DNA of 8,395 bases, taken from an uncultured Eubacteriales bacterium (lineage in GTDB: Bacteria > Bacillota_A > Clostridia > Lachnospirales > Lachnospiraceae). Positions 1 to 6,128 of the stretch are shown piece after piece. The translations under genes and the position numbers were made by a program. Position 1 is the stretch's first letter, and each line of letters opens with the position of its first letter. The DNA lies in contig CADCPV010000178.1 in assembly GCA_902803345.1 (NCBI GenBank), forward strand, positions 1 to 8,395, in the 5' to 3' direction. The notes under the pieces were generated by a model. It had not been told where the DNA came from, did no database searches, and worked only from the letters and a program-made list of their open reading frames with translations.

Positions 1-354
1 AGGCAGTTCATTGAAAAGCCAGTCGCCGTAAAGCAGGGTGTCAAAGGGGTTGCGGTACGTAAAGAGCGTATTGGGGACGCGGGTGCGAAAGACGCCGTTT
101 CCTTCCTCTGCCCAGTCGGTTACGATCTCGGCGCCGCTGATCACGGCTTCGCCGTCCCCTGCGGCTTCGTAGACGATGCGGTGATCTTCAGTCCCGCCGT
201 TTGCCGGGCTGACCCATTCGCGGTAGATGCCGGCGTGGATTCTGACGGTATCGCCGGGCAGCGCAATCGAGGCGGCTTTCTGGATGGAGCGGAAAGGCTT
301 GTCCTCGGTGCCGTTCCCGCGATCGCAGCCGTTTACACTGACGTGAAAGATCAT
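1..354 (-). CDS. N-terminal part of a beta-helix glycoside hydrolase, probable GH120 beta-xylosidase
   Basis: The reverse strand reads 118 codons from ATG at 354-352 and runs off the left edge, so only the N-terminus is present. It begins MIFHVSVNGCDRGNG and has the early features of right-handed parallel beta-helix enzymes: GDTVRIHAGIYREWV (residues 34-48), then VISGAE (71-76) and NPFDTLLYGDWL (102-113). The order YREWV, then I-x-G-x-E, then N-P-(x)n-GDWL is what I recall from GH120 beta-xylosidases such as the Thermoanaerobacterium XylC type, which release xylose from xylo-oligosaccharides. There is no signal peptide, consistent with cytoplasmic action on imported oligosaccharides. The start is fixed by GGAGG on the minus strand 8 nt upstream. 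The gene is transcribed away from the 525-2792 unit from its own promoter. The alternative is another pectate-lyase-fold or DUF1565-type protein; the catalytic residues lie outside the window. Confidence 0.8.
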   Translation of the reverse strand, partial: MIFHVSVNGCDRGNGTEDKPFRSIQKAASIALPGDTVRIHAGIYREWVSPANGGTEDHRIVYEAAGDGEAVISGAEIVTDWAEEGNGVFRTRVPNTLFTYRNPFDTLLYGDWLFNELP

Positions 355-390
355 GAATGATACCTCCTTCTGAGCTGGTGTTATTCTGTG

Positions 391-408
391 CTTTCATTAT
401 AGTGAAAG
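391..408. promoter_or_regulatory. Candidate operator: 18-bp near-palindrome over the -10 of the GH120-like gene
   Basis: CTTTCA (391-396) and TGAAAG (403-408) are perfect inverted arms around TTATAG, and TATA at the centre extends the symmetry with one mismatched pair. The element covers the minus-strand -10 (396-401), where a bound repressor would block the hydrolase promoter. That it is an operator is inference. No regulator gene is visible in the window. Confidence 0.4.
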
Positions 409-424
409 AGAATCGTTTTGTCTA
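396..424 (-). promoter_or_regulatory. Sigma-A-type promoter for the GH120-like gene
   Basis: On the minus strand, TAGACA (plus coordinates 419-424) is followed after exactly 17 bp by a perfect TATAAT (396-401). Transcription would start near 388-390 and give a leader of about 35 nt before the ATG at 354. The match is two substitutions from consensus at -35 and none at -10. Confidence 0.7.
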
Positions 425-451
425 TAGAAGAATAAAGATTGGGCAAGAGGA

Positions 452-480
452 TTGAACAGGCGGCAGTTCTGTGTTATGAT
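452..480 (+). promoter_or_regulatory. Sigma-A-type promoter for the ANT(6)-like / hydrolase unit
   Basis: TTGAAC (452-457) and TATGAT (475-480) are separated by 17 bp, close to consensus. The promoter points right, back to back with the minus-strand promoter at 396-424; the two -35 elements are 27 bp apart. The start of transcription would be near 487, leaving a short leader before the ATG at 525. Confidence 0.65.
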
Positions 481-496
481 CAGACAGGAGCGTCAT

Positions 497-535
497 ATGG
501 ACAGCAGTTTGAGGAAAGTGACTCATGAGAAATGA
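497..535 (+). CDS. Possible 12-codon leader ORF overlapping the ANT(6)-like start
   Basis: An ATG at 497 preceded by AGGAG (486-490, 6-nt gap) opens a 12-codon frame, MDSSLRKVTHEK, that stops with TGA at 533-535. It overlaps the first codons of the ANT(6)-like gene at 525 in another frame. Ribosomes ending here would be placed to re-initiate at 525, whose own ribosome site (GAGG at 511-514, 10-nt gap) is weaker. If transcription starts near 487 the leader's ribosome site would be cut or sit at the very 5' end of the mRNA, which weakens the case. It may be a chance ORF. Confidence 0.25.
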   Translation: MDSSLRKVTHEK

Positions 536-1394
536 AAAAGAAATAATCGATCAAGTATTGGATGCGGCGAACAGGGACGAGACGGTCAGAGCGGTGATCA
601 GGACCGATCTGCTCCCGAAAAGGGACTTTGCCTATTACAATTTCACCTTTATCGTAAGCGATCCGGAAAAGTATGACAGGGACGTTTTCGAAACCTGCTT
701 CGGCGACAGAATCCTGCTTTACAGAGGTGACCGGAATTATCCCGAACTGTTTCCGGATGGGGAAAAAGCGCATCTGATGGTGTTTCGGGATGGGACAACG
801 ATCGCCGTCCACATCATGGATCAGACCGCTTTTCTGGCAAGATATAACAGGGAAAAGAACTTTGAGAATGTCTGGTTTGGCGATACCTATATGAAAATCC
901 TGGACAAGGATCATGCGCTTCCTGAGATCGAACGCCTCGAAGAGAGGCAGATCTGGTTTGCGGAAACACCTTCCGAAGAACAGTTTACGGGAATATGCAG
1001 TGAATTCTGGTGGGTGCTGAAAACATTTGCCGAATATACCCTGAGAAAAGAGCTTCCGTCGGCCATGTTTTACCTGAATGTGGCTGTCCGGGACCTGCTG
1101 AACAAAATGATCAGGTGGTATCTGTTTTTGCGTGCAGGACAGCCGGTCAATATGGGCATTCTTGACTGCAACATGGAAAAACTGCTCCGGGAAGACCTGT
1201 TTTTGCTGTATAAGAAAACATATCCCTCTGCAGACTATGAAAAGATATGGGAAGCATACGACGCTGTTGTGAAACTGTGGACCATCATCGGAAATGACGT
1301 CGCAGCGCGCTGCGGATATTTATATCCGGCAGATACGGAGAAAGATATGCTGAGCCTGATCGGAAGCATGAAAGAATCTGTAAACACGCTGTAA
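525..1394 (+). CDS. ANT(6)/AadE-family protein with degenerate active site (pseudo-nucleotidyltransferase)
   Basis: The 289-residue product has the length and layout of aminoglycoside 6-adenylyltransferases, which move AMP from ATP to streptomycin. Resemblance begins at MRNEKEIIDQVL and continues through FIVSDPE (42-48), ELFPDGEK (74-81), ILDKDH (125-130), SEFWWV and YENIWEA-like DYEKIWEAYD near the C-terminus. The catalytic motifs are missing. The Gly-Ser motif region (EGSR in AadE) reads RTDL at about 26-29 with about 3 residues deleted; the DYD pair is YYN (37-39); and the third acidic residue (KIDLTLL in AadE) is alanine (TIAVHIM, A94). I infer that it cannot adenylylate a substrate. It may have kept a ligand-binding or regulatory role, or be drifting towards loss, although the frame is fully open. 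It precedes the serine hydrolase by 27 nt, so the two are probably co-transcribed. Confidence 0.8.
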   Translation: MRNEKEIIDQVLDAANRDETVRAVIRTDLLPKRDFAYYNFTFIVSDPEKYDRDVFETCFGDRILLYRGDRNYPELFPDGEKAHLMVFRDGTTIAVHIMDQTAFLARYNREKNFENVWFGDTYMKILDKDHALPEIERLEERQIWFAETPSEEQFTGICSEFWWVLKTFAEYTLRKELPSAMFYLNVAVRDLLNKMIRWYLFLRAGQPVNMGILDCNMEKLLREDLFLLYKKTYPSADYEKIWEAYDAVVKLWTIIGNDVAARCGYLYPADTEKDMLSLIGSMKESVNTL

Positions 1395-1421
1395 AACGGA
1401 CTGCAGAAGGTGGATATGATT

Positions 1422-2792
1422 ATGGATAAAAAGACTGTGATGGAAAAACTTGTCCGGGAAGCCCATGAAAAGGGACTCTTCAACGGTACCTGGCTCTATG
1501 CAGAGCACGGCGAAATCATTTCCAAAGGGGCTGTCGGCTTCCGCGACCCGGAAGACAAACTCCCCATGCGGGAGGACAGCATCTTCGACCTGGCCTCCGT
1601 CAGTAAGCAGTTTACTGCTGCGGCGATTATGCTGCTGGTCCGGAAGGGCCTTGTGGGGCTGGAGGACGAGATTACGAAGTATTTTCCCGAACTTCTTTAC
1701 CCGGGCGTCACAATCAGGCAGCTTCTGACCCATACCGGAGGCGTGCCCGATTATTTTGAGGACATCAGTTACATGGTTCGGATTTGGGAGGAGGAACACA
1801 GAATCCCGGACAACCATGACGTTGTTCGCTTCCTCTGTGAAAGTAAAATTGAGGCCTACTTCGCACCCGGGGAGGATTTTGAATATTCCAATTCCGACTA
1901 TTGCCTGCTCGCGCTGATCGTGGAGCAGGTCTCCGGGATTTCCTTTGAGGACTTTCTGCAAAAGAACATCTTCGAACCTGCCGGTATGAACGCCACCGCA
2001 GTCTGCCATGTCCGCAGGGACGGCTATCCGTCCGACAACTTCGTGCACGCTCTGGTGCTGGAGGATGGGCGGTACATTCTCCCGGATGTCTCCAAAAATG
2101 ATGATGATGTCGTTGCGGAAGATGGAACCAGCGGCGAAGGCGGCGTGTATTCCAATATCTTCGACCTTTTAGCCTGGGACCGGGCGCTTCGGGAAGGAAA
2201 ACTGCTCACACAGGAAGAACAGCAGCTCATGTATACGCCTGTCAGGCTGAATAACGGAGAGGTCTTTGTGGACGAGGAAGAAGGTGCGGGCTACGGCTTC
2301 GGCTGGTACGTCATCCATGATCCCGAATTTGGGCTGATCGTGGAGCATGGCGGCTGGCATAAGGGCTCCTACGCCCAGTATGAACGCTTCGTCGATGTGG
2401 ATGGACTGCTCATTATGCTTTACTGCCGCGATCCCGAAGATGCCCATGCGGGCCAGGTCTTTTACGAGGATATGCGCGGTATTGCAAGGGGCAGGGAACC
2501 CCAGCCTGTCCGTACCCTGGAGGAGCGTATGGAGAAAAAACCTGACAAATCCGCTTGGGAAAGCTTCTGCGGCAAGTATGCCCATGAAGAAGGTGATACC
2601 TTTTACCCGGATGAGGTCTACCTGCAGGATGGGGACCTGTACGTGAAGTGGATGCGCACCCACGGTGATGGCTTTCATTGGAAGCTCTACCCTTTGGGAG
2701 ACAATGAATTCGGCATCAAGAAGTTTGATTTCACCATCTGCTTCGATGAGGGTCAGCTGACCTGCTATGACGAGGTCTACAGGAAGCTGTAA
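1422..2792 (+). CDS. Serine hydrolase of the class C beta-lactamase / peptidase S12 fold
   Basis: The 456-residue product has the three motifs of penicillin-recognising serine hydrolases in order: SVSK (S59 nucleophile, K62), YSN (Y155, N157) and HGG (309-311) in place of the usual KTG. LLTHTGGVPDYF (101-112) and EPAGMNAT (185-192) are further family hallmarks. Residues about 375-456 form a separate beta-rich C-terminal domain like those on D-aminopeptidase and esterase-type members. There is no signal peptide, so it probably acts in the cytoplasm on an amide or ester such as a peptide, D-amino-acid compound or lactone. A true beta-lactamase, which works outside the membrane, is unlikely. Starts at GTG 1410 and ATG 1416 are also in frame; 1422 is chosen because AGGTG (1408-1412) lies 9 nt before it and only 3 nt before 1416. 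It follows the ANT(6)-like gene closely. Confidence 0.85.
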   Translation: MDKKTVMEKLVREAHEKGLFNGTWLYAEHGEIISKGAVGFRDPEDKLPMREDSIFDLASVSKQFTAAAIMLLVRKGLVGLEDEITKYFPELLYPGVTIRQLLTHTGGVPDYFEDISYMVRIWEEEHRIPDNHDVVRFLCESKIEAYFAPGEDFEYSNSDYCLLALIVEQVSGISFEDFLQKNIFEPAGMNATAVCHVRRDGYPSDNFVHALVLEDGRYILPDVSKNDDDVVAEDGTSGEGGVYSNIFDLLAWDRALREGKLLTQEEQQLMYTPVRLNNGEVFVDEEEGAGYGFGWYVIHDPEFGLIVEHGGWHKGSYAQYERFVDVDGLLIMLYCRDPEDAHAGQVFYEDMRGIARGREPQPVRTLEERMEKKPDKSAWESFCGKYAHEEGDTFYPDEVYLQDGDLYVKWMRTHGDGFHWKLYPLGDNEFGIKKFDFTICFDEGQLTCYDEVYRKL

Positions 2793-2830
2793 GCTGTCCG
2801 ATAAGCTTCGGTCAAATTTCTTGTTTCTCT

Positions 2831-2850
2831 GTTGGACATCAGTTGGACAT
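2831..2850 (+). repeat. Tandem GTTGGACAT direct repeat in the promoter of the cysteine-peptidase-like gene
   Basis: GTTGGACAT occurs at 2831-2839 and again at 2842-2850, one helical turn (11 bp) apart. A shorter GGACA copy lies at 2864-2868, 19 bp further. The first copy contains the proposed -35 hexamer. Direct repeats phased at one turn around a -35 are typical of binding sites for response regulators and similar activators. The role is inferred. Confidence 0.5.
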
Positions 2851-2860
2851 GGAGTACTAT
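2832..2860 (+). promoter_or_regulatory. Candidate promoter of the 860-residue cysteine-peptidase-like gene
   Basis: TTGGAC (2832-2837) and TACTAT (2855-2860) are 17 bp apart. An alternative -10, TATACT (2858-2863), would need a 20-bp spacer from the same -35. It lies in the 102-bp gap after the hydrolase, so the large gene is probably transcribed separately. The -10 is imperfect, which would fit an activated promoter using the overlapping direct repeat. Confidence 0.45.
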
Positions 2861-2881
2861 ACTGGACACAACATACATCAC

Positions 2882-2886
2882 GGAGG
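2882..2886 (+). promoter_or_regulatory. Ribosome binding site that fixes the start at 2895
   Basis: GGAGG lies 8 nt before the ATG at 2895. An upstream in-frame TTG at 2832 would extend the protein by 21 residues, but it lies inside the proposed -35 and has no ribosome site, so it is rejected. Confidence 0.8.
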
Positions 2887-2894
2887 TTATTTTC

Positions 2895-5477
2895 ATGCCG
2901 AATCCCAAAAAAACACAGCAGGCGGACCCATTTCCCTTTGCCTACCAGCGCGTCAGAGATCCTGAAAGCGGCGAGTACAGGACCGTCCGGCTTGTAAGTC
3001 CGCAGATTCCGGAATATATTCTGACAACCGGCGACACAGGAGCATTGGAGCGCTTCTATGCACAGAACAAGAAAACGCTCACGGAAGCCGACCATAAGTA
3101 TATGAAAGCGCGGCTGCATACCGCGTGGAAGGTTGACAATATCCGGAAAGAGAATCTGCTGAAAATCGGTCAGGGCACCATGCCCGCCGTACCGCAGCCT
3201 ACGACGAAAAAGGGGTTCACCGGTCTGGACCTGAAATATTCGGGACCGCAGACCTCCAACAACGGCTGCTGGTCCTGCGGACTGAGTCTTCTCTTAAAGT
3301 CCCGCGGCGTCGATCTGTCCCAGGAGGAAATCCGTGCATGGCGTCCGGCTTTTGAGCCCGGCCAGGAACAGCGCATGAGTCCGGGACGGCGTATGATGAT
3401 GGATATGGACAGCGTCAACAGCGTCTATGAGAATGCGGACCTTGTCCAGCAGGTGCTTCCGAACAGTGCCCTGACGACGGTTACGCTGAATGCGCTTCCG
3501 GACAATTTCCACATCCCGGGCACGGAGGAACTGAATCAGGAAATCCTGAATTTCATGACAGAGGAAGAACGGGCTCAGGCAATCCAGCAATATGAACAGC
3601 GAAACGGCGCGCTTCGGGAAAACGCCCGGAATGCCTTCAAAGCCGAGATGAAGCAGAAGATCGGAGAGCTCGTCCGTCAGGGACTGATCCGTGACAAATC
3701 TCCGATCGTTCTAAACCTTGGATCGAATCATTTCGTCACGATTACCGGGATTTCCAAACACGGAAACCGTCTCCGGATCGAGGATTCTCTGCGCTCAAAC
3801 GACAAAACCACACAGGAACTCTCCGTCGACGAACTGATTGATAAATACATGATCAGCAGGCCGTATAAAGAAGTCAACGGCATTACCATGACCTGGCTCA
3901 AGGACCTGCCCGCGCCGCAGTACGAACACCGGGAAACGCAGAAAACCCAGATATACGAAGACAATGTGAATGCATCTTCCTTATCATCGGACGGCAGCAT
4001 CAATCTGGTTGAGGTACCCGGAACCACGATCAGCGTTGGCAAAAACGGTGCGCCGAGTATCGGACAGCTCAAAGGCCAGGAACTGACGGACACCATAAAA
4101 ATCGACCAGACGGGCATCCAGCAGAAACTCGGCGGCCGGAAGATGTATGCCACAAACGCAGATCCCGAAATGTACGGCGAGAAGATGTACATCGGCTCTC
4201 AGCAGACTTATTATCCGAAAAAGATGTATTTTTTGGGTGATCCGAACCTGACAGAAGACCAGATCCTGCTGGATACGGCCAACACGGAGAAAAAGGAAGC
4301 GGAAATTGATGCGGCAATTCAGGGCCTTCCGCAGCAGAAAATCCGTCCGAATGAAGGGTCAATCGGCGCCTTTATTTATGACCAGAAGCAGGAACTTCTG
4401 CAGCAGAATCCGGATCCGGCTTATTTTATTGCCAATATCTATGCGGCCAATAAAGTGCTTGAGGGGAAGGAAGCACCGGAGGGCGTTGATAAAAAATCCC
4501 TTCCGCTGACACCCGAAGACAAGACCGCGATCCTCGAAGAAACTGCGCAGATCACTCCCCTTGTTAAGAGCATGCTCCCGCAGTCAGCCGGACAGGACAC
4601 CCTCGAAGTGCTTGCCTGTGCAGATGATCCGCAGAAATTAGTGCAGAAGATCGACTCCTTCCGGACCCGCCTGAAGAATGCCGCGAATTCAGACCTGAAC
4701 GAGCGGAAAGCCGTGATCGACGACGCCTTCCAGGCGATGCAGGATACCGCGACCGGCAGGAATTATTTCGGTGTCACAAGAAGCAGGAACAGGTCGGAAT
4801 ACACGGATATGATGGAAGAATTCGCGAAGTACAAGACCTCGCTTTCTCAGGGAGAACCGGACGGCGCCGCCGGCTTCAACGCGATCCAGAAGGGGCTGAA
4901 GTATATTTCAGACAAGAAAACCGTCCGTTCCACCGAAACCGGCGCAATCCGTTTCGACAATACGATGCGTATCCTGAAACAGCTGATGCCGGCTGCCGAG
5001 TTTACAAAGCTCTGCAACAGCATCAACCGCGCCAGGGGCGTAAACGGAATGCCGACTGACAAGAATTTCGTCTCACCCGAGACCTATGCACCGGCGACGA
5101 TGCAGAACTACGTGAGCAAAATGACGAGGAATCTCCCGAATGCCGGTTTCTCGGAGCAGCGCGACCGCTTCGCCATGATCCTGGCTGCCCGCGAGATCGC
5201 GAGACAGAAGAATCCGCGTCATCCGGAAAAAGCGATCATCGTCGGAATCGTCAATAAGAAGCAGGACGAACAGGCATTGAAGCAGCGCGCGAATGAGATC
5301 AAACGGGACCCGAATTTCCGTGCCGCCATGGATTCAATCCGAAGAGCTGAACCGGAAGATAAAGCAGGCCTTGTGCAGCTTTTTTCCGGCCGAAACGGCC
5401 AGAATTTGGAAGAAGAGGTTCAGACGCAGGCGCTTCTTCGGAATGCCGGAAATTCAGGACCGGGCGTCGGATTCTGA
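2895..5477 (+). CDS. Large papain/C39-like cysteine-peptidase-domain protein with long uncharacterised helical C-terminus
   Basis: The 860-residue product has a charged N-terminal region of about 100 residues, then a putative cysteine-peptidase core. SGPQTSNNGCWSCGLSLLL (116-134) gives Q119-x5-C125-W126, the same spacing as the oxyanion Gln, catalytic Cys and following Trp of papain and the Q-x5-C of C39 peptidases. SNHFVTITGI (277-286) supplies H279, and RIEDSL (294-299) supplies D297. A helical insert of about 150 residues separates Cys and His. From about 340 on I recognise no family. Residues 416-445 carry KMY three times, and about 590-860 look helical and charged; one stretch (YISDKKTVR 670-678, then RFDNTMRIL 686-694) resembles a unit I recall from large clostridial proteins. 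No signal peptide or membrane segment is visible, so it is either cytoplasmic or exported by a leaderless route. Possible roles are a protease, deamidase or transglutaminase-like effector or toxin; none is shown by the context. It has its own promoter and a hairpin follows it. Confidence 0.8.
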   Translation: MPNPKKTQQADPFPFAYQRVRDPESGEYRTVRLVSPQIPEYILTTGDTGALERFYAQNKKTLTEADHKYMKARLHTAWKVDNIRKENLLKIGQGTMPAVPQPTTKKGFTGLDLKYSGPQTSNNGCWSCGLSLLLKSRGVDLSQEEIRAWRPAFEPGQEQRMSPGRRMMMDMDSVNSVYENADLVQQVLPNSALTTVTLNALPDNFHIPGTEELNQEILNFMTEEERAQAIQQYEQRNGALRENARNAFKAEMKQKIGELVRQGLIRDKSPIVLNLGSNHFVTITGISKHGNRLRIEDSLRSNDKTTQELSVDELIDKYMISRPYKEVNGITMTWLKDLPAPQYEHRETQKTQIYEDNVNASSLSSDGSINLVEVPGTTISVGKNGAPSIGQLKGQELTDTIKIDQTGIQQKLGGRKMYATNADPEMYGEKMYIGSQQTYYPKKMYFLGDPNLTEDQILLDTANTEKKEAEIDAAIQGLPQQKIRPNEGSIGAFIYDQKQELLQQNPDPAYFIANIYAANKVLEGKEAPEGVDKKSLPLTPEDKTAILEETAQITPLVKSMLPQSAGQDTLEVLACADDPQKLVQKIDSFRTRLKNAANSDLNERKAVIDDAFQAMQDTATGRNYFGVTRSRNRSEYTDMMEEFAKYKTSLSQGEPDGAAGFNAIQKGLKYISDKKTVRSTETGAIRFDNTMRILKQLMPAAEFTKLCNSINRARGVNGMPTDKNFVSPETYAPATMQNYVSKMTRNLPNAGFSEQRDRFAMILAAREIARQKNPRHPEKAIIVGIVNKKQDEQALKQRANEIKRDPNFRAAMDSIRRAEPEDKAGLVQLFSGRNGQNLEEEVQTQALLRNAGNSGPGVGF
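4140..4228 (+). repeat. Three AAGATGTA repeats encoding spaced Lys-Met-Tyr motifs
   Basis: AAGATGTA occurs at 4140-4147, 4182-4189 and 4221-4228, in the same frame, 42 and 39 bases apart. Each encodes K-M-Y (residues 416-418, 430-432, 443-445), with a further M-Y at 426-427. The surroundings are Gly/Tyr/Asp-rich (YGEKMYIG, YPKKMYFLGDP). This looks like a short degenerate protein repeat linking the peptidase core to the helical C-terminus. A structural or binding role is a guess. Confidence 0.45.
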
Positions 5478-5486
5478 TCATGATAT

Positions 5487-5528
5487 AACAGGGACAGGCA
5501 GTGCCGCAGAGGATTGCCTGTCCCTGTT
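5487..5528 (+). terminator. Perfect 14-bp hairpin after the cysteine-peptidase-like gene
   Basis: AACAGGGACAGGCA (5487-5500) pairs without mismatch with TGCCTGTCCCTGTT (5515-5528) around a 14-nt loop, starting 10 nt after the stop codon at 5475-5477. The stem is strong, but no run of T follows it, only TT at the end of the arm. It may be a weakly U-dependent terminator or an RNA-stabilising or bidirectional element. Position strongly suggests transcript end formation. Confidence 0.65.
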
Positions 5529-5572
5529 CGTTCGGATAATCGTGTCATTAGAAACTTGAAAAGGAGGACAGC

Positions 5573-5998
5573 ATGCTGACAGTCAGGATTATCAGGGAAA
5601 ACGGCAAACATGCAAAGAGAGCAGAAATCGTTTCTCTTTACGCGAGTGATACAGACTTTGTCCCGTACTTAAGAGACAGGACGATTGACGGAGACGGGAC
5701 GATTCACCTGAAGGTTCCGGAAGGACCGGTCATCCAGCTCACAAAGTCTCTCGCGATCGAGTGGGCGAAACGGGGAGTCCGCGTAAACAGCATCAGCCCG
5801 GGCTATATCGGTACCGACCTGACGCTTTCCTCTCCGACACTCCAGCCATTGATTGCGCAGTGGAATGCGATGGCACCGACCGGACGGCTCGGAAGGCCGG
5901 AAGAGCTGGAATCGATCTGTGTGTATCTTGCCGGAGACACATCGACATTTACGACGGGAGCCGATTTCATTCTGGACGGCGCGTTTACCTGTTTCTGA
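5573..5998 (+). CDS. Chimeric ORF: foreign N-terminus fused to the C-terminal half of a short-chain dehydrogenase
   Basis: The 141-codon frame is open and has a good ribosome site (AAGGAGG 5561-5567, 5-nt gap), but it encodes two unrelated pieces. Residues 1 to about 52 (MLTVRIIRENGKHAKRAEIV, then YLRDRTIDGDGTIHLKVPEG) look like a small beta-sandwich of the kind that opens some polysaccharide hydrolases; the donor is not identified. From VIQLTKSLAIEWA (53-65) the sequence is classical SDR: RVNSISPGYIGTDL (70-83), GRLGRPEEL (104-112), then YLAGDTS and TGADFILDGAFTC at the end, close to NADP-mannitol/sorbose reductase-type enzymes. The N-terminal NAD(P)-binding Gly motif, the catalytic Ser and the YxxxK are absent; the residue where the Lys would be is Glu. 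A deletion therefore joined two genes in frame near 5722-5731. The product cannot be an SDR enzyme and the locus is probably a pseudogene remnant. No clear promoter is visible. Confidence 0.75.
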   Translation: MLTVRIIRENGKHAKRAEIVSLYASDTDFVPYLRDRTIDGDGTIHLKVPEGPVIQLTKSLAIEWAKRGVRVNSISPGYIGTDLTLSSPTLQPLIAQWNAMAPTGRLGRPEELESICVYLAGDTSTFTTGADFILDGAFTCF

Positions 5999-6128
5999 TC
6001 TGCAGGGACAAGACTTGCTGCGTGAGAATACAGCGATTCAAAAACGGTTCATCATACTGGAAAGATGCAACCACTGAACTGAGCTTGTTGTCTTTTAGAA
6101 CAGAGAAAAAACATTTCAGAGGTGTGTT

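Noticed and set aside
1320..2048. Minus-strand open frame of 242 codons across the two-gene unit
   Set aside because: Antisense shadow of two plus-strand genes with clear family motifs; no ribosome site or recognisable protein.
525..2792. An antibiotic-resistance island (streptomycin plus beta-lactam)
   Set aside because: The transferase-like protein lacks catalytic residues and the hydrolase lacks a signal peptide and the KTG motif of true beta-lactamases; no mobile element is nearby.
2783..2809. GAAGCT/AGCTTC inverted repeat at the end of the serine hydrolase as a terminator
   Set aside because: Only six base pairs, overlapping the stop codon, with a 15-nt loop and no clear T-run; too weak to claim.
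2169..3119. Long open frame of 316 codons on the minus strand
   Set aside because: It lies antisense to the serine hydrolase, the promoter gap and the start of the peptidase-like gene, has no family resemblance and reflects codon bias of the plus-strand genes.
5388..5400. GGCCG-AAA-CGGCC hairpin in the 3' part of the peptidase-like gene
   Set aside because: It lies inside coding sequence, has a short stem and the T-run is upstream rather than downstream, so it is not a terminator on either strand.
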